Shown piece after piece: positions 43,945 through 53,932 of a DNA stretch of 64,000 bases (position 1 is its first letter; every line of letters begins with the position of its first letter). Under the pieces are notes generated by a model, which saw only the letters and a list, made by a program, of their open reading frames with translations, did not search any database and was not told where the DNA came from. Position numbers and translations under genes: made by a program. The stretch is from positions 7,744,425-7,808,424 of the forward strand of contig NZ_JAQNDM010000002.1 in the NCBI RefSeq assembly GCF_028368975.1. Direction: 5' to 3'. Source of the stretch: Stigmatella ashevillena (GTDB lineage Bacteria > Myxococcota > Myxococcia > Myxococcales > Myxococcaceae).

Positions 43945-45993
43945 TCACGGGGGCGAGATGGGCAGGTGGATGGTGAACGTGGTTCCCTTGTTCACCTCGC
44001 TCTTCACGTCGATGCGCCCCTCGTGGCGGCTGATGATGTCGTAGCTGATGGACAGCCCCAGTCCCGTGCCCTGTCCACGGGGCTTGGTGGTGAAGAAGGG
44101 CGTGAAGATGCGTGAGAGCGTCTCGGCCGACATGCCCCGGCCCGTGTCGGAGATCTGCACCACCACCTCGTCTTCCTCCTGCCAGGTCCGGACGTGGAGC
44201 TCCCCCCGGGTCTCGATGGCGTGGGCGGCGTTGACGAGCAGGTTGGTGAACACCTGATTGAGTTGGGTGGGGTAGCACGTGACGGGGGGCAGGGGCGCGA
44301 AGTGGCGTTTCACCTCGCACTTGTACTTGAGCTCGCTCCACACCATGCGCAGGCTGGACTCGAGCTCCTCGTTGAGGTCCGCCCGCTGGGGTTTCGCGTC
44401 GTCCGTGCGGGAGAACGTCCGCAGGGATTGGATGATCTCCTTGATGCGTTGGGCCCCCACCATGGACTCCTCGATCATCTCGGGCATGTCCTGGAGGAGG
44501 TAGTCCATGTCCTCCTGGCCCCAGAGCTCGCGCAGCCGCGCGAACTGCTGGGCGAGCAGGGCTGGGTCCGGAGCGTGCTCCTGAGCGAGCTCTTTCTGGA
44601 GCCGCAAGAGGGGCAGGAGGGACGCGATGTACTGGCCCAGGGTGGAGAGGTTGCTGATGACGTAGCTGACGGGGTTGGTGACCTCGTGCGCGACGCCCGC
44701 GGCGAGCTGCCCCAGGGACGCCAGCTTCTCGGCGCGGATGAGCTGCGACTGGCGTTGCTCGGCCAGCTTGCGCTCGGTGATGTTGCGCACGATGGCCACG
44801 GCTTCATCCGGGCCGCTGCGGATCAAGCGCGTCTCGTAGCTCTGCCGGCCCCGGGGCATGTCCAGCTCGTACTCGTAGATGTCCAGCCCTCCCTCGCGGA
44901 TGGCGTGCTCCAGGTGCGTCATCGTCAGGTCGATGAGAAACGAGGGCACCTGAAGATCCCGGATGCTCCGGCCGAGGAAGAGCTCCGCCTGGAGCAGGGT
45001 CTCCTCTGGGGAGCTACAGGAGAAGTCGAGGTAGGTGCCATCGCCGCGCATCCGGAAGATGAGGTCTGGCATCGCCCGGAGCAGGGCGCTCAAGCGCTCC
45101 TCGCCGCGCTTGGTGGCGGTGATGTCCATGTCGATGCCCATGACGCGCGAAGGGCGGCCATGCTCGTCCCGGGCCCCCGCCCGGGCCCGGTTGAGGATGT
45201 ACGCCCAGGACCCATCCTTGCGCCGCGCGCGGTACTCGAATTCGAGCAGGGAGCTGGTTCCCTCCGAGAACTCAATGAAGATCTTCTTGAGCCGGGCCCT
45301 GTCCTCCGGATGGCACAGCGACCACCACGTGGAGACCGATGATTCCAGCTCTCCCTCGGCGTAACCGAGGATCTCCCAGAAGCGGCTGCTCAAGCGCAGG
45401 CTGCGGGAGGGGATGTGCATGCTCCAGAGGCTCTGCTCCACGCTGAGCAGTGCCCGCCGCAGCTCCGGATCATCCGGCAAGGTTTGTTCCCGCTGGCGGG
45501 TGTCTCGCAGGCCCAACAGGAAGCGCTCGATGGCGGTCAGCAGCGGCTGGAGAAGGGAGATGAGCTCAGGGCCATCCCCGCTCGGGCCATTGGCGATGCC
45601 CACCAGCCCCACGGTGTCTCCTTCCGAGTGGAGGGGGAGCACCATGAACGTGTGAAGCGGGGGCGAGGCCCCCAGGACTTCTCCTGGAGCGCTCTGGAGC
45701 ACGGCGGGCTTGCCCTCCAGGAGGGCCGAGCCGATGAGAGTGCGGAGGGGAGGTGTCTCCTTCCAGGCGGGAGGATGGCTGACGAGAATCTGCACGCGCC
45801 CAGGAGGAGACGTGTCGGGGAGCACCTCTCCCAGAAAACCGTACTCACTGCCTGTCTGAGCGAGCAGGATGCCGAGCAGGCCTTCGAGAAGCCGCTGGGG
45901 GTTGCGGCTCCGGGTGAACTCTGTCTGAACGTCGAGAAGCGCGTGTATCAAGGAATGGCTGGCCTGGAACGTCTCGTTCTCCTGAACACTCAC
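43945..45993 (-). CDS. Sensor histidine kinase with GAF and two PAS domains
   Basis: Cytoplasmic kinase, about 682 aa from GTG 45993. Order: GAF-like domain (about 25-180), PAS with PAC (about 200-335, ending MGIDMDITATKRGEERL), second PAS/PAC (about 340-455), coiled coil, HisKA with His in GVAHEVTNPVSYV, a long helical insert (about 500-575), HATPase_c with N box LNQVFTNLLVNAAHAIE, G1 SDTGRGMS and G2 GTGLGLSIS. The start is uncertain: the frame is open to 46218, and an ATG at 46125 would overlap the divergent pseudouridine synthase start. No response regulator is adjacent, so it is an orphan kinase. Confidence 0.88.
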   Translation of the reverse strand: MSVQENETFQASHSLIHALLDVQTEFTRSRNPQRLLEGLLGILLAQTGSEYGFLGEVLPDTSPPGRVQILVSHPPAWKETPPLRTLIGSALLEGKPAVLQSAPGEVLGASPPLHTFMVLPLHSEGDTVGLVGIANGPSGDGPELISLLQPLLTAIERFLLGLRDTRQREQTLPDDPELRRALLSVEQSLWSMHIPSRSLRLSSRFWEILGYAEGELESSVSTWWSLCHPEDRARLKKIFIEFSEGTSSLLEFEYRARRKDGSWAYILNRARAGARDEHGRPSRVMGIDMDITATKRGEERLSALLRAMPDLIFRMRGDGTYLDFSCSSPEETLLQAELFLGRSIRDLQVPSFLIDLTMTHLEHAIREGGLDIYEYELDMPRGRQSYETRLIRSGPDEAVAIVRNITERKLAEQRQSQLIRAEKLASLGQLAAGVAHEVTNPVSYVISNLSTLGQYIASLLPLLRLQKELAQEHAPDPALLAQQFARLRELWGQEDMDYLLQDMPEMIEESMVGAQRIKEIIQSLRTFSRTDDAKPQRADLNEELESSLRMVWSELKYKCEVKRHFAPLPPVTCYPTQLNQVFTNLLVNAAHAIETRGELHVRTWQEEDEVVVQISDTGRGMSAETLSRIFTPFFTTKPRGQGTGLGLSISYDIISRHEGRIDVKSEVNKGTTFTIHLPISPP

Positions 45994-46123
45994 CTCTCTA
46001 TCAAGCCATTCCTGGCCTTGTAGGGCCAGTTGCCCGATGGGGCAGCGGAGAGTGAGATTCAGAGTGGGCTGGACCTCACGGAATTCCCAGCTACGCTGAA
46101 TGGATCGGCCCCCGCCGGGATGC

Positions 46124-47173
46124 ATGAACGAGAAGAGTGCCGAGAGTCCCTTGGAAAATCCCCCCGCCCGCGAGGCTCCCGAAGGGTATGTCGACATCGA
46201 ATACGTCGTGGAGCCCAACTATGCAGGTTGGCGGCTGGATCGCTACCTGGGAGAGAAGATCCGCCGCCTGTCGCGCACCCGCATTCAGCGCATCATCCAG
46301 CGGGGGCTCGTCTGTGAGTGGCGCCTCAAGCCCTCCACCTTGGTGTTCCCGGGCCTGACGTTCCGCATCCGCCGCAGCTCGAGTGGTGAGCCGGAGACAC
46401 CCACGGAGCTGCCCATTGTCTTTCAAGATGACTGGCTGCTGGTGCTCGACAAGCCCGCGGGGCTGCCCATCCACCCCACGGCGCGCTATCAGAAAGGCAC
46501 CCTCGTCTCACTGCTGAGAGAGCGCTTTGGTGAACGTTTCGCCGAACCGGCCCACCGGTTGGATCGCGAGACGAGCGGCCTGGTCGTCTGCGGGCGAACC
46601 ACGGAGGCCTGCCGCGTCCTCGGCCGGCTCTTTATCTCTCGCGATGTCCACAAGGAGTATCTCGCCGTGTGCGAGGGGCACCCGCCCGAGGACACCTTCT
46701 TCGTGGATGCCCCCATCGCCGAGGGCACAGAGCTCATCCGGATCGCCGTGCGAATCGACCGGGCCGAGGGCAAGGAGAGCCGCACCCGCTTTCAGGTGCT
46801 CCAGCGCTTCGTCCGGGAGGGCGCGCCATTCGCCCTGCTGCGCTGCTACCCGGAGACAGGCCGCCAGCACCAGATCCGCATTCACCTGCACGAGGCCGGG
46901 TTTCCCCTGGTGGGAGACAAGATGTACGGGCCGGATCCCGGCTACTTCGACCGCTTCAGCAAGCGCTGTCTGGAGCCCGAGGCCTGGGAGCGTCTGCGGC
47001 TGCCCCGCCACGCGCTCCACGCGGGCCACATCGCTTTTCCCCATCCGGGGACCCGGCAGACGGTGTCGTTCGATTCACCGCTGCCGGTGGACCTCGTGGA
47101 CTTCATGGCCGGCAAGGCGCTGGCGCCAGGCTCTGAGGCGGGCTCCGAGGACAGCTCCGAGGACGCGGCCTGA
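46124..47173 (+). CDS. RluA-family pseudouridine synthase
   Basis: Isomerises uridine to pseudouridine in rRNA or tRNA (349 aa from ATG 46124; an ATG at 46100 is in frame). N-terminal S4 RNA-binding domain (about 25-85: GWRLDRYLGEKIRRLSRTRIQ) and catalytic domain with the active-site Asp in HRLDRETSGLVV (about 148), plus RTRFQVLQRF and PETGRQHQIRIHLHEAGFPL. The acidic C-terminal tail is variable. The closest subtype (RluC/D-like) is not fixed by motifs alone. It is convergent with purF with a 6-base gap. Confidence 0.93.
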   Translation: MNEKSAESPLENPPAREAPEGYVDIEYVVEPNYAGWRLDRYLGEKIRRLSRTRIQRIIQRGLVCEWRLKPSTLVFPGLTFRIRRSSSGEPETPTELPIVFQDDWLLVLDKPAGLPIHPTARYQKGTLVSLLRERFGERFAEPAHRLDRETSGLVVCGRTTEACRVLGRLFISRDVHKEYLAVCEGHPPEDTFFVDAPIAEGTELIRIAVRIDRAEGKESRTRFQVLQRFVREGAPFALLRCYPETGRQHQIRIHLHEAGFPLVGDKMYGPDPGYFDRFSKRCLEPEAWERLRLPRHALHAGHIAFPHPGTRQTVSFDSPLPVDLVDFMAGKALAPGSEAGSEDSSEDAA

Positions 47174-47179
47174 GCGGGC

Positions 47180-48622
47180 TCAGGCGAGGAGCTGCTTGCC
47201 CGGCAGTTCTTCCGGACCGGAGAGCAAGGTGATGCCGGGCGCGGTGTGCTGGGTGGAGGCTTCGATGGCCTCGGCGTTCAGGTCTCCCGTCAGGTACTTG
47301 CCCGAGAAGCACGCCGTGCAGAAGGTGTTGCGCTCCCGGTCTCCCACCGCCGTCCCCAGGCCTTCCAGGGAGAGGTAGCCGAGGGTGTCCGCCGTCACGT
47401 AGCGGGCGATCTCCTCGGTGGTGTGGTTGGAGGCGATCAGCTCCTGACGGCTTGGCGTGTCGATGCCGTAGTAGCAGGGCCAGACCGTGGGGGGAGACGA
47501 GATGCGCAGGTGCACCTCCACCGCTCCCGCCGCCTTCAGCATCTTCACGATCTTCCGGCTCGTCGTGCCGCGCACGATGGAGTCATCCACCACCACCACG
47601 CGCTTGCCCTTGAGCACCTGCCGCACCGCGGACAGCTTCAGCTTCACGCCGAAGTGCCGGATGGACTGCTGGGGCTCGATGAACGTACGCCCCACGTAGT
47701 TGCTGCGGATGAGCCCCACGTCGTAGGGAATGCCGCTCACCTGGGAGAAGCCGATCGCCGCCGGCACACCGGAGTCCGGCACCGCGATGACCAGGTCCGC
47801 CCCCGGGGCGGGTTGCTCGCGCGCCAGCTGTCGGCCCAGTTCCTTGCGCGCCTCGTACACGCTCGTGCCGAACAGCACCGAGTCCGGCTTGGCGAAGTAC
47901 ACCTGCTCGAAGATGCAGCGGCCCAGCCGGGTGGGCGTGAAGGGCTGGCTGGTGCGCAGGCCGTGCTCGTCGATGACGACCATCTCGCCCGCTTCGATCT
48001 CCCGGATGAACTCCGCCTCGATGAGATCCAACGCCGTCGTCTCGCTGGCCAGCACGTAGCTGTTGCGCAGCCGTCCCAGCACCAGGGGCCGGAAGCCGTA
48101 GGGGTCTCTGACCGCCACCAGCTGGTTCTGCGTCAGGAACACGAGGCTGTAGGCCCCCTTCACCTTGCTCAGCGCCTCCGTCACCTTCTTCTCGAAGGTG
48201 GGCTGCCGCGAGCGGGCGATCAGGTGGATGATGATCTCCGTGTCCGCATCCGACTGGAAGATGGCGCCGTCGGCCACGAGCGACTGGCGCAGCTCCTGCG
48301 CGTTCACCAGGTTGCCGTTGTGCGCGACGGACATCTGCCCGCCTCCATACTCCACGCACAAGGGCTGGGCGTTCTTGAGCTGGCTGCCACCCGCCGTGGA
48401 GTAGCGCACGTGGCCGATGGCCGCGCTGCCCAGCAGCTTCTCCAGCGTGGGCGCGGTGAAGATGTCTGCCACCAGCCCCATCTCGCGGTGGAAGCGCAGC
48501 ATGTTTCCGTCCGAGGAGACGATGCCTGCGGATTCCTGCCCGCGGTGCTGCAATGCATGCAGTCCGAGATAGGCCAGGTTGGAGGCCTCGGGATGACCGA
48601 TGATTCCGAAGATGCCGCACAT
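47180..48622 (-). CDS. purF: Amidophosphoribosyltransferase
   Basis: First committed enzyme of purine synthesis (480 aa): PRPP plus glutamine to phosphoribosylamine. MCGIFGIIG provides the catalytic Cys1 after Met removal, with no propeptide. Ntn glutaminase features are [18 protein letters not shown] and AHNGNL; the PRPP loop is [14 protein letters not shown]. The pattern of late Cys residues ([10 protein letters not shown] without a nearby FeS Cys, but WPCYYGID and [10 protein letters not shown] present) fits the Bacillus-type [4Fe-4S] enzyme. The frame is open far upstream, but ATG 48622 is certain because Cys2 must be exposed. Confidence 0.97.
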   Translation of the reverse strand: MCGIFGIIGHPEASNLAYLGLHALQHRGQESAGIVSSDGNMLRFHREMGLVADIFTAPTLEKLLGSAAIGHVRYSTAGGSQLKNAQPLCVEYGGGQMSVAHNGNLVNAQELRQSLVADGAIFQSDADTEIIIHLIARSRQPTFEKKVTEALSKVKGAYSLVFLTQNQLVAVRDPYGFRPLVLGRLRNSYVLASETTALDLIEAEFIREIEAGEMVVIDEHGLRTSQPFTPTRLGRCIFEQVYFAKPDSVLFGTSVYEARKELGRQLAREQPAPGADLVIAVPDSGVPAAIGFSQVSGIPYDVGLIRSNYVGRTFIEPQQSIRHFGVKLKLSAVRQVLKGKRVVVVDDSIVRGTTSRKIVKMLKAAGAVEVHLRISSPPTVWPCYYGIDTPSRQELIASNHTTEEIARYVTADTLGYLSLEGLGTAVGDRERNTFCTACFSGKYLTGDLNAEAIEASTQHTAPGITLLSGPEELPGKQLLA

Positions 48623-48802
48623 GGGATGCGCCTTACCCCTTTTTGAGCGCTCAGCGGAACCAGGAACGCACGTCTTGTTTGAAGGTATTCCAGCCAGGGC
48701 CGACGTCGGCCTCTGTGGGTAGGCGGGCAGAAGAACCCCCGGTGTCGATTCCGGAGATCCCCCCACCCCCATGCGGGGAGGAGGGGTTAGGCTGGCGTGC
48801 CC

Positions 48803-50113
48803 ATGGCGACGCGACGCCAGCTCCTGCGCTCCCTGCTTCCCTTCATTCTGTTGACCGTGGGCGCGGCCTACGCCTTGGCATCGTGGAACTGGTGTGGGCG
48901 CTGGGAAGAGCGCGCTCCCGTCTTGCTGGACCGGGTTCAGGGAGAGGGGCCCCTGCGGGCGGGGGCCGCGAAAGTGCCCCTGCATCCCCCGTTTCCCGCC
49001 GTGGTTGCGGGTTATCCCCCTCCTCGGCCGGAAGCGGCTCAGGCGAACCCACCGGTGCATGCCCGTGCCCTGGTCGTGCAGGCGGGCGAGGCCCGCGTGG
49101 GCCTCGTCTCCCTGGAGCTGATGTCCGTGACGGAGCCCCTGGTGCGGCAGATCCGCGAGCGCGTCGCGGACCTGAACCTGGGGGGTGTCCTGGTGTTCGC
49201 CACGCATACCCATTCCTCCTTTGGGGGGTATGACGCGCGGGTGGTGGCCCAACTGGTGGGGACCGGGCGCTACCGGGAGGCTTCCGTGAACGCCGCCGTC
49301 TCCGCCGCCAGCGATGCGCTCCGCAAGGCCGCGGGTTCGTTGGGGGATGTGACGCTGGAGTGGGGGGAGGCGCTCGAGCCGGGCTTCGTCTACTCGCGCT
49401 CGGCGGGCACTCCTCCGGATGGTGCCCTCACGCGAGCGGTCCTTCGGGGGGCCATGGGGCCCGTGGCCGAGATGCTCATCTTCGCCGCCCACCCCACGAT
49501 GGTGGGCCGGCAGCGGGCCTATGTCGATCCGGACTATCCCGGCCGGTTGAGCGAGCTGCGCGAGGCCCAGGGCGGGGTGACGCTCTTTCTCCAGGGCGCC
49601 GGGGGCAATGCTTCGGTCGCCTTCAAGGAGGGCAAGGGCGCCGAGCGGGTGGCGGCGTTCGCCCAGGCCCTGTCCGGGCTGGTGGACCGTGTCTCGCCCC
49701 AGGCCGTCCCGGGCACGGTGCGGTTGGCGCTGGCGCGCGCGGAGGTGGCGCTGCCCCGGCCCGATGCCTCCCGGTTGGTGCCCCGGTTGACCCGGGCCGC
49801 CGGGGACAACTTCCTGTGCCACTCGGCCTCGCATGTCGCCGAAGTGAGCGCGCTCATGCTGGGCCCCTTGCAGCTGCTCACCGTTCCAGGCGAGCCCACG
49901 GTGGGGGCCGGCCAGGTGTTGCGCCAGCGCACGGGAGCCTCCCGCGTGCTGGGATTGTCGGCGGATTATCTGGGGTACGTGGAGATTCCGTCCCTGGTGG
50001 CCCAGCGGGGCGGGGAGGCCGTGCGCCAGTATTACGGTCCTACCTTGCTCGACCGGCTGGCCGCCGCGGCGCAGGTGGCCGCCGAGTCCGCGGGCTTCTC
50101 CCGCCCGCCCTGA
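48803..50113 (+). CDS. Neutral ceramidase-like protein, membrane-anchored or exported
   Basis: Protein of 436 aa with an N-terminal basic and hydrophobic segment ([21 protein letters not shown]), a signal anchor or signal peptide. The body matches the neutral/alkaline non-lysosomal ceramidase N-terminal region: [45 protein letters not shown] (metal-binding His pair) and [11 protein letters not shown]. Typical ceramidases are 650 aa or more with a C-terminal Ig-like domain; this shorter form is common in proteobacteria. The substrate is unproven; a sphingolipid or other amide lipid is possible, since myxobacteria make ceramides. It is divergent from purF. Confidence 0.87.
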   Translation: MATRRQLLRSLLPFILLTVGAAYALASWNWCGRWEERAPVLLDRVQGEGPLRAGAAKVPLHPPFPAVVAGYPPPRPEAAQANPPVHARALVVQAGEARVGLVSLELMSVTEPLVRQIRERVADLNLGGVLVFATHTHSSFGGYDARVVAQLVGTGRYREASVNAAVSAASDALRKAAGSLGDVTLEWGEALEPGFVYSRSAGTPPDGALTRAVLRGAMGPVAEMLIFAAHPTMVGRQRAYVDPDYPGRLSELREAQGGVTLFLQGAGGNASVAFKEGKGAERVAAFAQALSGLVDRVSPQAVPGTVRLALARAEVALPRPDASRLVPRLTRAAGDNFLCHSASHVAEVSALMLGPLQLLTVPGEPTVGAGQVLRQRTGASRVLGLSADYLGYVEIPSLVAQRGGEAVRQYYGPTLLDRLAAAAQVAAESAGFSRPP

Positions 50114-50119
50114 AGCCGC

Positions 50120-50410
50120 TCACAGGCGGTCGTACTTCGAGTCTTCCTCGCGCTTCTTGAAGAGCAGCACGGTGCGCCCCAGCAGCTGCACCAGCTCCGA
50201 ACCGGTGCCCTCGGCCAGGCTCGTGGCGGCTTCCTGACGCGTCCCCGGGCCCTCGTTGATCTTGACCTTGATGAGCTCGTGATCGTTCAGCGCCTGAGTG
50301 ATGGCTCCCAGGACGCCTTCAGTGACGCCAGATTGACCCACGATGACCACCGGCTCCAGGTGGTGTCCTTCGGCGCGCAGGGCGCGGCGTTGCTTCCCGT
50401 TGAGCGGCAC
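50120..50410 (-). CDS. yhbY: YhbY-type CRM-domain RNA-binding protein
   Basis: Small ribosome-assembly-associated RNA-binding protein of 96 aa. CRS1-YhbY fold: LNGKQRRALRAEGHHLEPVV, then VIVGQSGVTEGVLGAI and ALNDHELIKVKI, with the GxxG-like loop. The start is GTG 50410 with AGGAG 6 bases upstream, which fits the family N-terminus exactly. Its gene starts 59 bases downstream of the end of the DUF4388/J-domain gene on the same strand. Confidence 0.93.
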   Translation of the reverse strand: MPLNGKQRRALRAEGHHLEPVVIVGQSGVTEGVLGAITQALNDHELIKVKINEGPGTRQEAATSLAEGTGSELVQLLGRTVLLFKKREEDSKYDRL

Positions 50411-50468
50411 AGCTTCTCCTCGAAATGGCAGGGGGTCTCCAAACGGCACCCCGTGCGGGAGGCGCACC

Positions 50469-52931
50469 CTACTTCTTCTGGGCCGCCATGCGGACCTCTC
50501 GCTGCGCGTCGATGTGGTCTGGCTGAAGCTCCACGGTCCTTTTGAAGTGCTTGAGGGCCCCAGAAGCGTCTCCCAGCGTCTTGGCGATGACGCCCAGGAA
50601 GTAGTGGGCCGGGGCACAGCGCTCGTTCTTCTTGACGGCCCCCTGGAGTTCCCGGAATGCCTCGGGTTGGGCGGCTTTCTTGTCGGGGGCGGCGCAGAAG
50701 CGGGCATAGGCGCGCCAGGCATAGAACTCGGCCTCGGCGGCGTTGAGCTGGATGGCCTCGTCGAAGATGGCCACCGCCTCGGTGTACTTGCGCGACTTCA
50801 CGAAGATGCAGCCTTTGCGGAAGCGCTCCTCCGCCTGGAGGATGGCCACCACGTCCACCTCCTCTTTGCCGTCGTCGCCTGCCTTGAGGCCCTCCAGGTA
50901 CGCCTTGCGCGCGTTGTCGTCCGTGAGCGTGCGGTAGGCATCCCCGATGTAGCCGAACACCTCGGCCTTGAGCTTTTCCAGCTCCGGCGGGGCTCCCGGT
51001 GGCAGCGTGTCCGGGTGGTACAGCCGGGCGAGCTTGATGTAGGCGATCTTCGCCGCGCCCGCGTCCGCTTGCTCGGTGAGGCCCAGCCGCTCGAAGTGGT
51101 TCTGCGCCTTCATGGCCGGGGCCAATTGCCGGAGCGTGGTGATCTCATCCGTGCCTGCGGGGCCCGGCGCAGAGGCGGGGGCGCTCGGTGGGGCAGCGGC
51201 GGCCTGGGCGGCCGGAGGCGCGGAAGCCGGGGGGGCCCCGGGCGCGGCGGGTTTGAGCACTGGTGCGGCAGGTTTCCCGGGCACGGCAGGCCCTGGCTGG
51301 GGGGCCGCGGGCCTGGAGGCAGCGGCGGGCGCGGTGGGCGCAGCGGCAGCGCCAGCGGGCCTGGGGGCGGCTGCGGCGGGAGCGGGGTTGGCGGCGGGGG
51401 CCGCAGGCCTGGGTGCTGCGGCTGCGGCGGGAGCCGGATTGGCGGCGGGAGCGGCCGCAGGCCTGGGTGCTGCGGCTGCGGCTGCGGCAGGGTTGGTGGC
51501 GGGGGCCGCGGGCCTGGGAGCGGCGGCTGCGGCGGGAGCGGGATTGGCTGCGGGGGCCGCAGGCCGAGGGGCTGTGGCAGCAGTGGGCGCGGCGGCAGCG
51601 CCGGCGGGTCTGGGGGCAGCCGGAGCGGGCGCGGCCGGAGCAGGCGCAGCGGTGGGGTGGGGGGCCGCGGGCCTGGGGGCCGCTGCTGCGGAAGCCGGGT
51701 TCGGAGCGGCCGGCGGTGGCTGGACTGCCGAGGGCCTTGGAGGGGCCGCGGTCCTGGACGCAGGGGCGGCCGCGAAGGAAACCGCGTCCAGCCCCTTCAA
51801 GAGGAACGCGAGCCGCAGGATATGGTCCGCATCCTGCGGGAAATCCGTGAGGAGCTGCGCGAGCGAGCGGACCCCGTCGATGACGGTGAGCACCCGCACC
51901 TCATGCGGCGTGAGGCGCAGATCGCTGGCGGCCACCATGCCCACGGACTTCATGATGGGCAGGGTCAGGGCTGGCTGAAGCCGCCGCTTGAGATCCGCCG
52001 AGGGAATGCGGCGCACCTGATCGCTCAAGACCGCCCAGCGGTTGCCCAACGGCATGGCCTGGGCCGCGGGCAGATCCTTGGGCGCGTAGGTGAAGGTTCC
52101 GGACTCCGCGCGCAATCCCTTATGGAGGATGGAGAGGGCCCGCTGCGAGAGCTGGGTAAAGGCCGTTGCCGGCTGGAGCAGTCCCAGGCTGAAGAGGGCG
52201 ACGAGCAGATCGCCTCCGAAGCGCGGGCGGGCGGCCTCGGCCTGCTGGATTTGCTCGGGCGACAGGAGCCGGGCCTGGACGAGCACCGTGCCCAGTGCAT
52301 CCTCGGCGTGCGAGGAGTCCACGAACTCGGGGTTGCCCTTGCGGAAGTGGATCTGCAAGGAGCGGTCGGAGAGGGTGAGCGTGAGCAGCCCCGTGAGCCC
52401 CCCTGCCGCAATCCGGCCATAGAGCGAAATGGGGGACAGTTGCTCCAGGGTCCCCTGCGCCGGAGGGGCCTCGGGCAGGGACAGGGGCGTCAAGGGGACG
52501 CTGCCCACGGCGGGAATGCCCGTGCTGGAGGGGGCCGAGGGTGGAGCACCCGGTGCAGCGGCGGCGGGGGCCCCAGCCGCTGGCGCTGCGGAGGGCCTTG
52601 CCGCGGGTGCGCTGGCGGGGCTCGCGGGGGTCAGGACAGGAGCGCCCGGTGGCCGCGCCGCCGGTGGCCCCCCACTGGCGGCGGGCCCTGGGGGAGCTGA
52701 GGCCGCCGTTGCCGGGGTCACCACGTCCCCCCACATCTCCCGGGGAAAAGACCCCCGGATGTGCGGGAAGCGTCCCGGGAAGGCAAAGTGAAGTCCGTCC
52801 TCGGAGACTTGGAGCCGTCCCTGGATGGCGCCGTTGTCGATGAGCAGCTCAATCGTCGGCAGGGCCAGGGGGCCCCAGATCATGCCCTTGTCGTTGCGGA
52901 CGAAGTATTGCCGGACTTCTCCCTCCGCCAT
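50469..52931 (-). CDS. DUF4388 / J-domain / TPR scaffold protein with Ala-Pro linker
   Basis: Protein of 820 aa. Residues 1-70 resemble a GYF_2-like module ([20 protein letters not shown]). A Pro/Ala linker (72-140) leads to a DUF4388 region (about 165-390: [20 protein letters not shown], then [12 protein letters not shown]). A 200-residue Ala/Pro/Arg low-complexity linker follows (about 395-590), then a J domain (about 610-690) with the HPD motif in [12 protein letters not shown], and C-terminal TPR helices (about 705-820). It can recruit DnaK and other partners. DUF4388 proteins are common in myxobacteria in signalling and predation contexts; the exact role is unknown. Confidence 0.9.
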   Translation of the reverse strand: MAEGEVRQYFVRNDKGMIWGPLALPTIELLIDNGAIQGRLQVSEDGLHFAFPGRFPHIRGSFPREMWGDVVTPATAASAPPGPAASGGPPAARPPGAPVLTPASPASAPAARPSAAPAAGAPAAAAPGAPPSAPSSTGIPAVGSVPLTPLSLPEAPPAQGTLEQLSPISLYGRIAAGGLTGLLTLTLSDRSLQIHFRKGNPEFVDSSHAEDALGTVLVQARLLSPEQIQQAEAARPRFGGDLLVALFSLGLLQPATAFTQLSQRALSILHKGLRAESGTFTYAPKDLPAAQAMPLGNRWAVLSDQVRRIPSADLKRRLQPALTLPIMKSVGMVAASDLRLTPHEVRVLTVIDGVRSLAQLLTDFPQDADHILRLAFLLKGLDAVSFAAAPASRTAAPPRPSAVQPPPAAPNPASAAAAPRPAAPHPTAAPAPAAPAPAAPRPAGAAAAPTAATAPRPAAPAANPAPAAAAAPRPAAPATNPAAAAAAAPRPAAAPAANPAPAAAAAPRPAAPAANPAPAAAAPRPAGAAAAPTAPAAASRPAAPQPGPAVPGKPAAPVLKPAAPGAPPASAPPAAQAAAAPPSAPASAPGPAGTDEITTLRQLAPAMKAQNHFERLGLTEQADAGAAKIAYIKLARLYHPDTLPPGAPPELEKLKAEVFGYIGDAYRTLTDDNARKAYLEGLKAGDDGKEEVDVVAILQAEERFRKGCIFVKSRKYTEAVAIFDEAIQLNAAEAEFYAWRAYARFCAAPDKKAAQPEAFRELQGAVKKNERCAPAHYFLGVIAKTLGDASGALKHFKRTVELQPDHIDAQREVRMAAQKK
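51170..51770 (-). repeat. Low-complexity Ala/Pro repeat region within the J-domain protein
   Basis: Degenerate tandem repeats encode units such as [16 protein letters not shown], repeated about six times in the linker of the 820-aa protein. The DNA is almost pure G/C, a likely site of slippage and of length variation between strains. Confidence 0.7.
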
Positions 52932-53009
52932 GCGCAGTCTCGCTCCTTGAGAGAAAACACCCTACAGCCATCCCCGGGATGCGACAAACAAGCAGGTGAT
53001 GGCCCCCGT

Positions 53010-53813
53010 TCAGGGCTTGGCCCCTTCCAGAGCGGCCAGTCCCAGGAGGGACAGACAGGAGGTCTCGGCTTCGAGGGTGCTGGGTGGGTCGAAGCAGTAC
53101 ACCTGGCTGTCGAAGACCTTGCAGATTCCCTTGGGAGTCGAAGCACATGCGGACCGGGAGAAGGCCGTCGCGCACGAATAGCCGCAGATGGCGGAGCCCT
53201 CGTTGCTGCGGCATTGAGGGGCGGGCAGGGAGCGGCCATAGGCGCACATGGCCCCCGGGGACGGGTCAAAGCAGGTGACCCGGCCGCTCTCCGCCTTGCA
53301 GATCCCCAGGGGCGTGGCGGCGCACTTCACCCCCTCGGAGCTGGCCAGGCAGCGGTAGCCGCACGCGAAGTCCATGCCTTGGGTCCGGCATTCGGCCTTG
53401 GGGGTCTCCCGGCCGAGGACGGCGAACACCGAGGCGGGCGGATCAAAACACTCCACCTCTCCGCCGCGGCCCCGGCAGACGCCCGCGGGGGTCTTTGCGC
53501 ACTTCACCTTCCCGAAGTAGGTGGCGCAGTTGTAGCCACAGGCCGACTCCCCCTCGAGGGTCTTGCACTCGGACTCCGGCGGGGAGCCCCCGTACGCCCG
53601 GACGACGTAGGCGGGGGGGTCGAAACACATCGCCCGGCCGTCCACCACCTGGCAGCGCCCCTGGGGCGTCTGCGCGCACTTGACCGACCGTCCATCCGAC
53701 TTGCACGCGTAGCCGCACGCCACATGGCTGTCGATGGAGCGGCAGGTGGGGGCTCCAGAGCCAGGCGCCTGGGTCAGCAGGACGAGCATCAGGGGGACGA
53801 GCGAAGAGAGCAC
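53010..53813 (-). CDS. Secreted protein of four cysteine-rich repeats
   Basis: Exported protein of 267 aa with a signal peptide (SSLVPLMLVLLTQAPGSG). The mature chain is four tandem units of about 55-60 residues, each of the form C-x(5-9)-CGYxC-x(6-9)-KCAxTPxGxC-x(6-9)-CFDPP, with six Cys per unit. The even Cys number suggests three disulfides per repeat. The last repeat ends in CFDPPSTLEAETSC. I do not recognise a named domain. The start is GTG 53813 with GAGG about 7 bases upstream. It may be a surface or matrix protein. Confidence 0.85.
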   Translation of the reverse strand: MLSSLVPLMLVLLTQAPGSGAPTCRSIDSHVACGYACKSDGRSVKCAQTPQGRCQVVDGRAMCFDPPAYVVRAYGGSPPESECKTLEGESACGYNCATYFGKVKCAKTPAGVCRGRGGEVECFDPPASVFAVLGRETPKAECRTQGMDFACGYRCLASSEGVKCAATPLGICKAESGRVTCFDPSPGAMCAYGRSLPAPQCRSNEGSAICGYSCATAFSRSACASTPKGICKVFDSQVYCFDPPSTLEAETSCLSLLGLAALEGAKP

Positions 53814-53932
53814 GGAAGACCTCGGCGGGAGCGGCCTGGGATTGACGCTCAGGAAGTGGCGAGGCGCAAGTCCAGCGCCGGCCAGGCAGGCGTGGTAGGG
53901 GAAGGGCCGCCCGCGTGGAGGTGGATCCCGCT

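Noticed and set aside
47180..49834. Extended 884-codon frame for purF
   Set aside because: PurF must begin MCG so that Cys becomes the N-terminal nucleophile. The extra upstream codons are antisense to the ceramidase-like gene and low-complexity.
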